A stretch of 64,000 nucleotides of DNA from Aestuariicoccus sp032586235 (GTDB taxonomy: Bacteria > Pseudomonadota > Alphaproteobacteria > Rhodobacterales > Rhodobacteraceae). The stretch covers positions 1 to 64,000 of the forward strand of contig NZ_JAWHTD010000005.1 in NCBI RefSeq assembly GCF_032586235.1, given 5' to 3'. Below the pieces are notes generated by a model, which saw only the letters and a program-made list of their open reading frames with translations, did no database searches and was not told where the DNA came from. Made by a program: the position numbers and the translations under genes. How positions within the stretch are numbered: the stretch's first letter is position 1; each line of letters begins with the position of its first letter. Shown here piece by piece: positions 18,621 through 27,112 of this stretch.

Positions 18621-19874
18621 ATGCCCGCCCTCTGCCGCGATTGTCTGACGATGTTCGACGACGGCCCCCGTTGCCCGTCGTGCAAGCGGCCGCGCATCCT
18701 GCGCCATGACGAGCTCTGGGACCTCAGCATCGCGCATATGGATTGCGACGCCTTCTATGCCAGCGTGGAAAAGCGCGACGATCCCTCGCTCGCCGACAAG
18801 CCGGTGATCATCGGCGGCGGGCGGCGCGGCGTGGTGTCCACCGCCTGCTACATCGCCCGTATCCGCGGCGTGCGCTCGGCCATGCCGATGTTCCAGGCGC
18901 TCAAGCTTTGCCCCGACGCGGTGATCATCAAACCCCGGATGGAGGCCTATGCCGAAGCCTCCCGCGCCATTCGCGCGATGATGGAGGACCTGACCCCCGC
19001 CATCGAACCCCTGTCGCTGGACGAGGCGTTTCTCGATCTCACCGGCACCGCGCGGCTGCACGGCGCGCCGCCCGCGGTGATGCTGGCGCGGCTGATCAAG
19101 AGGATGCGGTCGGAACTGGGGCTGACCGGCTCCATCGGCCTGTCGCACAACAAGTTCCTGGCCAAGATCGCGTCGGATCTGGACAAACCGCACGGCTTTT
19201 CGGTGATCGGCAAGGCCGAGACCGAAAGCTTTCTGCGGCCCCGGCCGGTGCGGCTGATCTGGGGGGTCGGCGCGGCCGGGCAAGAGTCGCTGGACAAGGC
19301 CGGCATCCGCACCTTCGACGATCTGCTGCGCTGGGAACGCGCCGATCTGGCGGCGCGCTTCGGATCGATGGGCGACCGGCTCTGGCATCTGGCGCGCGGG
19401 CAGGATCGCCGCCGCGTCAGTCGCGACGCGCCGATGAAATCGGTCTCCAACGAAACCACCTTCAGCGATCCCACCGCCGACCCGGATATCCTCGACGGCC
19501 ACCTGTGGCGCATGTGCGAAAAGGTGGCCGACCGCGCCAAGGCCAAAGGACTGGCGGGGCGCGTGGTGACGCTGAAACTGAAACGCGCCGATTTCACCCT
19601 GATCACCCGCCGCCACGCGCTGAGCGACCCCACACAGATCGCCGACCGGCTCTACCGCACGGCGCATGACCTTTTCCAGCCGCAGGCGCACAAGGGCCCG
19701 TTCCGGCTGCTGGGCGCGGGGCTCTCGGATCTCTGCGCCGCCGACAGCGCCGACCGGGCGGGCGATCTGCTTGACCCCGGGGCTCTGACGCGCGCGCATG
19801 CCGAACGCGCGACCGACGCGATCCGCGCCCGCTTCGGCCCCGACGCGATCCTCAAAGGCCGCGCGCTGCGCTGA
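18621..19874 (+). CDS. dinB: DNA polymerase IV (Y-family) with N-terminal zinc-ribbon extension
   Basis: 417 residues. Residues 1-25 hold two Cys pairs (CRDC and CPSC), an extension found in alphaproteobacterial DinB. The Y-family core follows: IAHMDCDAFYASVE (catalytic Asp), SLDEAFLDLTG (catalytic Asp-Glu), helix-hairpin-helix around IWGVGAAGQESL, and a little-finger domain after about residue 290. Pol IV performs error-prone bypass of lesions, often under stress. I looked for a GTTC-N7-GTTC LexA box upstream and did not see one; a TATACT -10-like hexamer sits at 18580-18585. The start ATG gives the zinc-ribbon N-terminus. Confidence 0.93.
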   Translation: MPALCRDCLTMFDDGPRCPSCKRPRILRHDELWDLSIAHMDCDAFYASVEKRDDPSLADKPVIIGGGRRGVVSTACYIARIRGVRSAMPMFQALKLCPDAVIIKPRMEAYAEASRAIRAMMEDLTPAIEPLSLDEAFLDLTGTARLHGAPPAVMLARLIKRMRSELGLTGSIGLSHNKFLAKIASDLDKPHGFSVIGKAETESFLRPRPVRLIWGVGAAGQESLDKAGIRTFDDLLRWERADLAARFGSMGDRLWHLARGQDRRRVSRDAPMKSVSNETTFSDPTADPDILDGHLWRMCEKVADRAKAKGLAGRVVTLKLKRADFTLITRRHALSDPTQIADRLYRTAHDLFQPQAHKGPFRLLGAGLSDLCAADSADRAGDLLDPGALTRAHAERATDAIRARFGPDAILKGRALR

Positions 19875-19942
19875 ACAAAGCACCCCACGGGACGGCGGGC
19901 GGGGCGACGCGCCTTGGCGCGAGCGGCGCCCGTCGGCCCCGA

Positions 19943-20260
19943 CTAGAGAACCTCGTCTTCCTCGTCGGTCACATCATACCCCAGCGCTTCCAGCCCGGCC
20001 TCCAGGTTGTCGGCCAGATGCGGCGTGCCGATCAGGTAATCCGCCGTCGGCGTCGTCGCCTCGGCCCGCGCGGTGCCGATGGCCTCGGCCCAGTCCTCGG
20101 CCTCGAACGCCCCGCGTCCGATCCACATCACCGCCACCAGCGCGGCCTGCTCGTCCTCGTCCATCCGGTCGATCAGACCCCGCAGCTCCGCCTCGCCGCG
20201 ATGCAGCTCTCGGGCCATGACGATCACGGCGGCCACCTTTCTGACAGAGATTTCATCCAT
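19943..20260 (-). CDS. DUF3775 domain-containing protein
   Basis: A 105-residue acidic cytoplasmic protein: an N-terminal helix ISVRKVAAVIVMARELHRGE, then ALVAVMWIGRGAFEAEDW and a C-terminal HLADNLEAGLEALGYDVTD. This is the DUF3775 pattern common in alphaproteobacteria, with unknown function. AAGGAGA lies 8 bases upstream of ATG 20260. It is convergent with dinB and precedes, on its own strand, the stress operon end. No membrane segment. Confidence 0.8.
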   Translation of the reverse strand: MDEISVRKVAAVIVMARELHRGEAELRGLIDRMDEDEQAALVAVMWIGRGAFEAEDWAEAIGTARAEATTPTADYLIGTPHLADNLEAGLEALGYDVTDEEDEVL

Positions 20261-20332
20261 AGCGCGTCTCCTTTTCCTGCCCCCACCATGAGGACGGAGG
20301 GGACCCCGCGCCTTGATCTTACGCAAACCCGC

Positions 20333-21064
20333 TCAGGCAAACAGCCGGTAATAGAGCCAGTCCGGCAGAAACTGGCTGCCCCGGAACACCAGGCTGAAGA
20401 GCGTCGGGAAGGAGGTCTTGAACGCGTTCGAATTCATGTGTTCGAAATAGACCCGCGCGGCCTTGTCCGGATCCATGATGAACGGCATGGCAAAATCGTT
20501 CTTGTCGGTCAGCCGCGTCTTGATGAACCCCGGGTTCACCAACTGCACATCGACCCCGGTCTTGCGCGTGTCCGCATGAAGCGATTCCGCCAGCGTCATC
20601 ACCCCGGCCTTCGACGCCGTGTAGGGTGCCGCCGCCGGCAATCCGCGAAAGCCCGACAGCGACCCGGTCAGCACGATATGCCCCCGGTCCCTTTCGATGA
20701 ACCGCGGCAGGACCACGCCCATCAGCCGCATCGCCCCGGTGAAATTCACATCGGCCATCATATTGGCCTGTTCGGCGTTCCAGCCTTGCGCGCCGAAGGG
20801 CCAGTAGACCCCGGCCATCTGCACCACCCCGTCGATGTCGCCGATCGCCTCGGCGGCCCGCGCCAGACTATCCGCATCGGCCAGATCGACCGGCTGCACC
20901 TCGGACGGGCCGGGCAGCGCGGCGGACAGGGCCTCGAGCTTGTCGCGCGACCGGGCCGACAGGATCAGCCGCACCCCGGACGCGGACAACCGGTGCGCCA
21001 GCGCCTCGCCCAGCCCCTCGGACGCGCCGACGAGCCAATAGCGTTTGCCGGCCCACTCCCTCAT
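20333..21064 (-). CDS. Short-chain dehydrogenase/reductase of the RpoE-ChrR stress operon
   Basis: 243 residues, classical SDR: nucleotide-binding GASEGLG (13-19), VQMAGVY, a SLSGFRG segment with the catalytic serine and PYTASKAGV with the Tyr-x-x-x-Lys pair. NAD(P)-dependent, substrate unknown. It is the last of five genes with touching ends (ATGA overlap with DUF3833 upstream). In Rhodobacter sphaeroides the equivalent cluster belongs to the RpoE-ChrR singlet-oxygen regulon, so a role in lipid or membrane protection is likely but not proven. The start was chosen by the overlap and the canonical N-terminal strand. Confidence 0.88.
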   Translation of the reverse strand: MREWAGKRYWLVGASEGLGEALAHRLSASGVRLILSARSRDKLEALSAALPGPSEVQPVDLADADSLARAAEAIGDIDGVVQMAGVYWPFGAQGWNAEQANMMADVNFTGAMRLMGVVLPRFIERDRGHIVLTGSLSGFRGLPAAAPYTASKAGVMTLAESLHADTRKTGVDVQLVNPGFIKTRLTDKNDFAMPFIMDPDKAARVYFEHMNSNAFKTSFPTLFSLVFRGSQFLPDWLYYRLFA

Positions 21065-21627
21065 ACGGGTTCCTTCTGGCGCATCGTGGCCACCAGTTCG
21101 GCCACCTTGATGCCGAATTTGCGGAACTGGCTGCGGTTCACGATGGTGCCGTTCGGGGCAAGATACATCCAGTCGGTCGTGTCCAGCACATGCCCGCCCG
21201 CGTCCTCGGGCAGCCGAATCCGGTAGCGCAGTTGCAGCGACGGGCCGCATTGCACACCCTGCCCCTCACCGACCACGTCGGCGGCGGTCGCCCGCACGCG
21301 GCCGTCATTGCCCAGCGTCAGGTTCCACTGACGCTCCTGCACCTCGCCGCTGTCATAGGTGAAGCGTTCGCGCATCACGCCCACATTGCCGTTCCACTCG
21401 GCCTCGAAATCGCCCACGAAGCGCGAAGTCACACGGCCCGTCGGACCATATATCACGCCTTCGCAGGCAATCGGGCCATTAAGGTGGCGGCGCAGGTCCA
21501 GCGCCTCGCCCGGCGCGTCGGCATAATCGCCGGGCGCCTGCGCGACAAAGGTGAAATACCGGGTCTTGAGATAGCCCAGAACCGCCATCAGAACGGAACC
21601 GAGCAGCACGTAGTAGAGGGCTTCCAT
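21061..21627 (-). CDS. DUF3833 family membrane-anchored protein
   Basis: 188 residues. An N-terminal membrane anchor (residues 3-20, YYVLLGSVLMAVLGYL) is followed by a lipocalin-like beta domain: GPIACEGVIYGPTGRVTSRF, FTYDSGEVQERQW and a DTTDWMYLAPNGTIVNRS signature. DUF3833 proteins are widespread in proteobacteria near DUF1365 and cyclopropane-fatty-acid-type genes; biochemical role unknown. The start is two bases from the MFS gene stop and its own stop overlaps the SDR start, so translation is coupled. Confidence 0.85.
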   Translation of the reverse strand: MEALYYVLLGSVLMAVLGYLKTRYFTFVAQAPGDYADAPGEALDLRRHLNGPIACEGVIYGPTGRVTSRFVGDFEAEWNGNVGVMRERFTYDSGEVQERQWNLTLGNDGRVRATAADVVGEGQGVQCGPSLQLRYRIRLPEDAGGHVLDTTDWMYLAPNGTIVNRSQFRKFGIKVAELVATMRQKEPV

Positions 21628-21629
21628 TT

Positions 21630-22850
21630 TCAGTCCTCCGAAATCGGGGTGGCCGCCAACAAGGCGATTGCCACCAGTTTCAAAACGCAGGGCACGCCCG
21701 CGTACAACAAGGAGAGGGTCCAGAGCGCCTGCGCGTCATTCCCCCCGCCCGACACAAATCCGCTCGCTTCCAGTGTTGGAAGTAGCGCGACCGCCGCAAA
21801 GGCCAACGTGAACTTCGACACGAAGGACCACAGGGCAAAGCCCTCGGTGGCGTTGGGCGCCACCACCTGCATCCGCGCGGAGAAGATCGCGGGCAGCAGC
21901 GTCATGTCCGCCCCCAGCGCCGCGCCAGACGCCAGGCAGATCAGCGCAAAGGCCAGCGTGTCGCCCGCCCCCAGCCCCAGCGCAAAGCCGAAGGCGACGA
22001 TGCTCAGCACCATGGCCGCCAGCAGCACGCGCTTCGCGCCCAGCCGCTCGGCCAACACGCCCCAGACCGGGGCCGCCGCCGCCGCCGCCACGAAGAAGAG
22101 CAGCAAGAGCGGCCCTTCCCAGCCCGGCGCGTCCAGACGGCTTTCGACGAAGAAGAGAAACAGGGTCGAACTGACGGCCACCGGGGCCGCGTTCACCAGC
22201 GCGACCAGCAACAGCCTGCGCGACACCGCATCCCCCAGCACCGGCCCGAAGCCGCTGGCGGGCAGGTCGACATCGCCCCCCCATTCCGCCGACATCAGAG
22301 CCGCAGCAACAGCGCACATGACTGCAAAGATCAGCGCGAAGGCCGCAAAGGCCGGCCAGCCCATCGTCATGAAGACCGCAGGAAGCACCGACGCGACGCA
22401 GACGCCCAAAAGCGCCCCGGTCTCGCGCCAGCGGGCCAGCCGCAGGTGGCCGCGCCCGCCCAGAGTATCGGCCTTGGCGACACCGCGGGCGTAGAAGTTG
22501 ATCGTCAGAAAGCTGAAGGCCGAGAAGACCAGCGTCAGCATCACCGCGAACCAGATCAGCGGCGAGCCTATCGGCTCCACCGCAAAGAGCCCCAGCATCG
22601 CCGCGCCCATCACCGCCGCCGCCACGCCGACCGCCAGCGCCTGGTGCCGCCGCACCGCCGTGGCCAGTCGGCCCAGCAGCGGGTCCTGCACCACGTCAAG
22701 CAGCCGCAGACCGAACAGCACCGCGCCCAGCGCGCCAAGGCTGACGGCGTATTCGTCGACGTAGAACTTGGGGGCGTGGATGTAGATCGGCAATCCCGCC
22801 GCCGCCAGCACCCCGGCAAAGACGGCATAGGCCGGCAAACGATGGGTCAT
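21630..22850 (-). CDS. MFS transporter, GPH-like, of the stress operon
   Basis: 406 residues with about 12 hydrophobic helices and no signal peptide. Motifs such as LLDVVQDPLLGRLATAVRR after TM2 match glycoside-pentoside-hexuronide (melibiose-type) carriers. The start overlaps the DUF1365 stop by one base (TGATG), giving MTHRLPAYAVFAGVLAAAGL. Its conserved place between DUF1365 and DUF3833 suggests transport or flipping of a lipid-related compound rather than a sugar, but this is inference. Confidence 0.85.
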   Translation of the reverse strand: MTHRLPAYAVFAGVLAAAGLPIYIHAPKFYVDEYAVSLGALGAVLFGLRLLDVVQDPLLGRLATAVRRHQALAVGVAAAVMGAAMLGLFAVEPIGSPLIWFAVMLTLVFSAFSFLTINFYARGVAKADTLGGRGHLRLARWRETGALLGVCVASVLPAVFMTMGWPAFAAFALIFAVMCAVAAALMSAEWGGDVDLPASGFGPVLGDAVSRRLLLVALVNAAPVAVSSTLFLFFVESRLDAPGWEGPLLLLFFVAAAAAAPVWGVLAERLGAKRVLLAAMVLSIVAFGFALGLGAGDTLAFALICLASGAALGADMTLLPAIFSARMQVVAPNATEGFALWSFVSKFTLAFAAVALLPTLEASGFVSGGGNDAQALWTLSLLYAGVPCVLKLVAIALLAATPISED

Positions 22851-23611
22851 CACTGGCTGACATCCTCCACCGGCGGCGTGGGGCGGACACGATAGCGCGC
22901 GCCCTTCCACCACAGTTTCAGCGCCTGCCAGTGGATCAGCGCCAGCACCCGCCGCGCGCCCAGCGGGCGCGTCAGCGCCGACCACAGGATCGAGCGGTTG
23001 GTCAGCCGCCGCCGGCGGCCGGTCAGCGTGGCGATCAGCCCGCCCGTCTGCGAGGTGTAGTCGATCCAGATGCCGATCCGGTCCTCGCGGATGTCGAAGC
23101 GGAAGACATAGCCGCCCTCGATGGGCTGGAACGGCGAGACGTGAAAGATCTTGGTCGCGGTCAGCCGGTCGCCGGGTCCGATTTCGGACCGGTCCGGCTT
23201 GACGCAGAGGTAGGAATGCCGGTCGCCGAAGGTGTTGCTCACCTCGGCGATCACCGCGATCAGGCGGTCGCTGTCGTCATGCGCCAGCCAGAAGGACACC
23301 GGGTTGAACACATGGCCCAGCATGCGCGGCTGCGCCAGCAGCATCAGCGGCCCACCGGCACGCACCTGATGCGCCTCGAGCACCTCGCGCGCCCAGATCG
23401 CGCCGCGCCCCGCGCCCGGCGCGCCGCCATGGTCGCGGTCGTGCAGCGACACCAGATTGCCGCCGTTGCGCGAAAACAGCAGGGGTGCGCGCGGCTTCTC
23501 GGCCTCGGCGTCCAGCATCACGAAGTCCACCGAATAGCGGAAGGCATTGGCGATCGCCCCCTTGCGCCCGTGGTAGGTATGCCCGGCGATATGATCGACG
23601 GCGGCACTCAT
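22850..23611 (-). CDS. DUF1365 domain-containing protein
   Basis: 253 residues, DUF1365 signature throughout: HTYHGRKGAIANAFRYSVDF near the N-terminus, LLAQPRMLGHVFNPVSFWLA, KIFHVSPFQPIEGGYVF, and a C-terminal ALIHWQALKLWWKGA. The family is nearly always adjacent to an FAD amine-oxidase-like protein, as here, and often near cyclopropane synthases, hinting at fatty-acid modification. ATGA overlap with the FAD gene stop. In R. sphaeroides the homologous gene lies in the RpoE regulon. No experimental activity is known to me. Confidence 0.87.
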   Translation of the reverse strand: MSAAVDHIAGHTYHGRKGAIANAFRYSVDFVMLDAEAEKPRAPLLFSRNGGNLVSLHDRDHGGAPGAGRGAIWAREVLEAHQVRAGGPLMLLAQPRMLGHVFNPVSFWLAHDDSDRLIAVIAEVSNTFGDRHSYLCVKPDRSEIGPGDRLTATKIFHVSPFQPIEGGYVFRFDIREDRIGIWIDYTSQTGGLIATLTGRRRRLTNRSILWSALTRPLGARRVLALIHWQALKLWWKGARYRVRPTPPVEDVSQ

Positions 23612-24903
23612 GCGGCGGTGGCCACCGCATTCTGCGCCCGGATCGCCGTGACCACGTCCACCGCGCTCGACAGCCCGTCCTCGTGAAAGCCGTTCTTCAT
23701 CCAGGCCCCGCAGAACCAGGTGTTGCCGGTCCCGTTCATCGCCGCGACGACCTGCTGCGCCTCGAGCGCGGCAAGGTCATAGACCGGATGGCGCAGCACG
23801 GTCTCGTCATATATCAGCTCTTCGCGGATCGTCCGGGCCGAATTCAGCGTGACGAACATCGGGTCGTCCATCGGGATCGGCTGCAGGCAGTTCATCCAAT
23901 AGGTCAGGTCGATGGTGTTCATCGCCTTGACCTTGTCCTCGGTATAGTTCCACGACGACCACGTCACCCGCCGCTTGGGCATAATGCTTTCGTCCGCGTG
24001 CAGCACGACGCGGTTGGGCTGGTATTTCACCGCTCCCAGCGCGCGCTGTTCCATCGGGGTGGCGTCGGACAAGAGCCGCAGGGAATCGTCGGAATGGGTG
24101 GCAAAGACCACCTCGTCGAAGCTCTCCCATTCGCCGCCCTGCGCTTTGACTTCGGCCCCGGCGACGACGCGGCGTACCGCATCGATGGGCGTACCCAGAC
24201 GCAGCTGCACGCCCTGGCGGACCATCTCGTCGCCCAAACGGCGGACGTATTCCACCGATCCGCCGTCCACCGTGTACCACTGGTGCTGGCCGGTGTGGTG
24301 CAGCAGCGCGTGGTTCTCGAAGAACTGGATCATCGCGTGCGCTGGAAAGTCGAGCATCTGCTCGACCGGTGTGGACCAGATCGCACCGGACAGCGGCAGC
24401 AGATAATAATCGCGGAACCAGTCGCCAGTCCCAAGATTGGCCAGGAAGTCGCCCAGGCTGAGCGATCGGTCGCGGCTTTCCTCCAGCGCGCGGGCGTTGA
24501 ATTTCGCAATGTCGCGGACCATCCCGAGGAACCGGGGGTTTACCGCGTTACGCTTTTGCGCAAAGAGCGCCGAAAGACTGCGCAGCCCGTATTCCAGATC
24601 GCCGCCGCGCAGAGAGGCGGCAAAGCTCATGTCCGACTTGACGACGGGAACATCCAGCCGTTCGAAGAGTTGCGCCATATGCGGATAGTTGGCGTAGTTG
24701 AACACGATAAAGCCGGTATCGACCGGCTGGTCCCCGCGCTTGCCGGCGATCTTGGTGCGCGCGTGCCCGCCCAACCGCGGTTCGGCCTCGAACAGGGTGA
24801 CGTGATTGTCGTCCGCCAGCATGTGCGCGGCCCCCATCCCCGAAATCCCTGCGCCGATCACGGCAATTCTTCGCGGCTTACCGGCGCGGGCTTCAAATGG
24901 CAT
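23608..24903 (-). CDS. FAD-dependent amine-oxidase-like oxidoreductase, first gene of the stress operon
   Basis: 431 residues. Dinucleotide-binding IAVIGAGISGMGAAHML (Gly-x-Gly-x-x-Gly at 17-22) is followed by LFEAEPRLGGHARTK, and the C-terminal FAD loop is CGAWMKNGFHEDGLSSA. The protein resembles phytoene-desaturase/amine-oxidase types associated with DUF1365. The start at 24903 follows AAGGAG. An RpoE-type promoter (24937-24965) precedes it. Likely role: oxidation of a membrane lipid or fatty acid under singlet-oxygen stress, inferred from operon context. Confidence 0.88.
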   Translation of the reverse strand: MPFEARAGKPRRIAVIGAGISGMGAAHMLADDNHVTLFEAEPRLGGHARTKIAGKRGDQPVDTGFIVFNYANYPHMAQLFERLDVPVVKSDMSFAASLRGGDLEYGLRSLSALFAQKRNAVNPRFLGMVRDIAKFNARALEESRDRSLSLGDFLANLGTGDWFRDYYLLPLSGAIWSTPVEQMLDFPAHAMIQFFENHALLHHTGQHQWYTVDGGSVEYVRRLGDEMVRQGVQLRLGTPIDAVRRVVAGAEVKAQGGEWESFDEVVFATHSDDSLRLLSDATPMEQRALGAVKYQPNRVVLHADESIMPKRRVTWSSWNYTEDKVKAMNTIDLTYWMNCLQPIPMDDPMFVTLNSARTIREELIYDETVLRHPVYDLAALEAQQVVAAMNGTGNTWFCGAWMKNGFHEDGLSSAVDVVTAIRAQNAVATAA

Positions 24904-24936
24904 CTGGGGAGTGCTCCTTGGCGATTGTCTACTTTG

Positions 24937-24965
24937 CTTTACGCCGTCCCGCGCCGTTCGGATGA
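24937..24965 (-). promoter_or_regulatory. Candidate RpoE-dependent promoter of the FAD/DUF1365 operon
   Basis: The minus strand reads TCATCC (24960-24965), exactly 18 bases, TAAAG (24937-24941). The R. sphaeroides RpoE consensus as I know it is TGATCC-N18-TAAGA. The start codon is 33 bases downstream of the -10. Confidence 0.65.
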
Positions 24966-24988
24966 AAAATGAAAAAGAAATTTTGTTG

Positions 24989-25017
24989 TGATCCACGGAA
25001 GGCACACGCCCGTAATC
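24989..25017 (+). promoter_or_regulatory. Candidate autoregulatory RpoE promoter of rpoE-chrR
   Basis: TGATCC (24989-24994), 18 bases, TAATC (25013-25017): the -35 is an exact match to the RpoE consensus and the spacing is exact. Transcription would start near 25024, which rules out the upstream in-frame ATG codons and supports 25044 as the rpoE start. Confidence 0.75.
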
Positions 25018-25043
25018 AGTTTATGTTAGTCAGTCAGGGCCTC

Positions 25044-25685
25044 ATGGATGTCAGTGGCGCGGAGTCGGATGTTTCCGGCGGTACGGTGCTTTCGTCTCAA
25101 CAGATCAGGACTGCGGGACCCGAAGGGTTGGAGACTTCTAAAAACGACACGACCGAGGACCTGATGACCTTGCTCATCCGGATCCGCGACCACAAGGACG
25201 AAGCGGCCTTTGTGGCGGTGTTCCGGCACTTCGCGCCGCGGCTCAAGTCCTTTCTGATGCGCTCTGGCACCGATGCCGCGCTCGCAGAGGAATGCGTGCA
25301 AGAGGTGATGGCCACCGTCTGGCGCAAGGCGCATCTCTTCGATCCCAGCCGCGCCAGCGTGGCGACGTGGGTCTATACGATCGCACGGAACAAGAAGATC
25401 GACGTTCTGCGCAAACAGAAACGCCCCGAACCCGAGGATCTGCCCTGGGGGCCCGAGGCGGAACCGGATCAGGCCGATGTGATCGGTCTGCAACAGGAAA
25501 GCGAACAACTCGGGGCCGCTATTGCAGCCCTGCCCGAAAAACAACGAGAGCTGATCGAAAAGGCGTATTTTGGCGACTACACCCATTCGGAAATCGCCGA
25601 ACAGACGGGCCTGCCGCTTGGCACGATCAAATCGAGAATACGGCTGGCGCTGGAACGACTGCGCCGCGCCATGGACCAGAAGTGA
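25044..25685 (+). CDS. rpoE: ECF sigma factor RpoE, singlet-oxygen response
   Basis: 213 residues with sigma-2 (AAFVAVFRHFAPRLKSFLMR ... AEECVQEVMATVWRKAHLFD, VATWVYTIARNKKID) and sigma-4 (LPEKQRELIEKAYFGDYTHS, then GLPLGTIKSRIRLAL). It directs RNA polymerase to singlet-oxygen stress promoters and is held inactive by ChrR, encoded just downstream. The pair and flanking operon match the ECF group studied in Rhodobacter. It carries an unusually long N-terminus before region 2 if the 25044 start is right; ATG 25164 is an alternative. Autoregulation is suggested by the promoter at 24989-25017. Confidence 0.92.
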   Translation: MDVSGAESDVSGGTVLSSQQIRTAGPEGLETSKNDTTEDLMTLLIRIRDHKDEAAFVAVFRHFAPRLKSFLMRSGTDAALAEECVQEVMATVWRKAHLFDPSRASVATWVYTIARNKKIDVLRKQKRPEPEDLPWGPEAEPDQADVIGLQQESEQLGAAIAALPEKQRELIEKAYFGDYTHSEIAEQTGLPLGTIKSRIRLALERLRRAMDQK

Positions 25686-25693
25686 CCAAACCG

Positions 25694-26341
25694 ATGAAGA
25701 TACGACATCATCTTACCGACGACCTGATCATGGGGTATTCGTCCGGCACCCTGCCCGAGGCGGTGAACCTGATCGTGGCGACGCATGTATCGCTCTGCGA
25801 CGAGTGCCGCGCGGCGGTGGAATCGTACGACGCTGTGGGCGGCGCCCTCGTCGAAGGGTCTGACATGGTCGAGGTGTCCGACGCCTGCCTGTCCGGCGCG
25901 CTCGACCTGATCCGCAACGGTGCCTGGTCCGCGACCGAGGCGCGTATGTCGGCCGGCGACGACGTCCTGCCCGCCCCGCTGGCCGATTACGTCGGCGGCA
26001 CGCTGGAGGATGTGAAATGGCGCCCGGTCGGGATGGGCGTCAAGCAGGCCATCCTGCCCACCTCCGACACGGCGACCGCGCGGCTGCTCTATATCCCTGC
26101 AGGCACCGCGATCCCCGACCATTCGCATTCGGGGATGGAGCTGACGCTGGTTCTGAAAGGCGCGTTCGAGGATGACGACGGCCGTTTCGCCCGTGGCGAT
26201 ATCGAGGTCGCGCATGAAGAGGTGCACCACACACCCGTCGCTGATATCTCTGAGGATTGCATCTGCCTTGCGGTCACCGACGCGCCGCTGCGGTTCAAGG
26301 GGCTTCTGCCGCGTCTTGTGCAGCCTTTCGTCAAGATCTGA
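25694..26341 (+). CDS. chrR: ChrR zinc-dependent anti-sigma factor
   Basis: 215 residues. The N-terminal anti-sigma domain has its zinc ligands exactly as in R. sphaeroides ChrR: H6, H31, C35 and C38 (MKIRHHLTDD...HVSLCDEC), which also fixes the start at 25694; GTG 25682, overlapping the rpoE stop, is less likely. The C-terminal cupin has PDHSHSGME and HHTP giving H143, H145, E149 and H179, the second metal site needed for release of RpoE by singlet oxygen. It is translated directly after rpoE. Its stop abuts the stop of the convergent hydrolase gene (shared TGATCA). Confidence 0.95.
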   Translation: MKIRHHLTDDLIMGYSSGTLPEAVNLIVATHVSLCDECRAAVESYDAVGGALVEGSDMVEVSDACLSGALDLIRNGAWSATEARMSAGDDVLPAPLADYVGGTLEDVKWRPVGMGVKQAILPTSDTATARLLYIPAGTAIPDHSHSGMELTLVLKGAFEDDDGRFARGDIEVAHEEVHHTPVADISEDCICLAVTDAPLRFKGLLPRLVQPFVKI

Positions 26342-27112
26342 TCACAGTTTCAAGCGGCTTCTGTCGCTGAGATAGGGAAGTCGCGCCTGCGCGGCTTCGA
26401 CCGCGTCGGCGGTGATCGTCGCCGTGATCGGTTGCGGCCCGTCCCCGGCGCGGGCCGCTTCGACGCCGCCTGGCGCGGCGATCACGCTGCGGCCCAGATA
26501 GGTCAGGCCATTTTCGGCACCCGCATGGTTGGCATAGGCCAGCCAGACGCCGTTTTCATAGGCCCGCACCGGGATCATGCTGTCCGCGACCCAGCCCCAA
26601 TCCGCCCCCAGCGCGGTCGGCACCAGCACCAGCTGCGCGCGCTGCGCCGCCACGTGGCGGACAGTTTCCGGAAACTCGGCGTCGTAGCAGATCAGGATGG
26701 CCAGCCGGAGCCCCGCCAGATCGAACAGCGTACAAGCCGCACCAGGGGTAAAGACGTCGCGCTCGAACCCCGGCGGGATGGCGAGCTTGCGTTGATGCGC
26801 CAACACCGCGCCATCCGGCCCAAAGCATTGCGCCGCGTTGTAAAGCGCCGCGGCCCCGGCCTCTGCATAGCCATAGCAGATCGCGATGCCATGCGCGCGG
26901 GCAAGCGCGGCGATCCGTGTTGCTGCCGGCCCGTCGCGCGGCTCGGCCCGGTCGCGCAACAGCCCGCTGATGTTGTAGCCGCAGGCGAAAAGCTCTGGCA
27001 GCAGCACCAGATCGGCACGAAGCCTCGCCAGCTGCGTCTCCAGCCAGTCCAGCCGCGCATCGACACCGTCCAGCGCGCCGGGGCTTTGCAGAACTGCCAG
27101 GCGAAGGCTCAT
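26342..27112 (-). CDS. Carbon-nitrogen hydrolase (nitrilase superfamily)
   Basis: 256 residues with the full catalytic set: Glu40 in LLPELFACGYN, Lys109 in HQRKLAIPP and Cys142 in LAILICYDAEFPE. This superfamily hydrolyses amides or nitriles such as carbamoylputrescine, beta-ureidopropionate or omega-amides; the exact substrate is not deducible. The start ATG overlaps the stop of the M24-fold gene as ATGA, so the two form one unit and may degrade the same compound, for example an amino acid derivative. No signal peptide. Confidence 0.88.
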   Translation of the reverse strand: MSLRLAVLQSPGALDGVDARLDWLETQLARLRADLVLLPELFACGYNISGLLRDRAEPRDGPAATRIAALARAHGIAICYGYAEAGAAALYNAAQCFGPDGAVLAHQRKLAIPPGFERDVFTPGAACTLFDLAGLRLAILICYDAEFPETVRHVAAQRAQLVLVPTALGADWGWVADSMIPVRAYENGVWLAYANHAGAENGLTYLGRSVIAAPGGVEAARAGDGPQPITATITADAVEAAQARLPYLSDRSRLKL

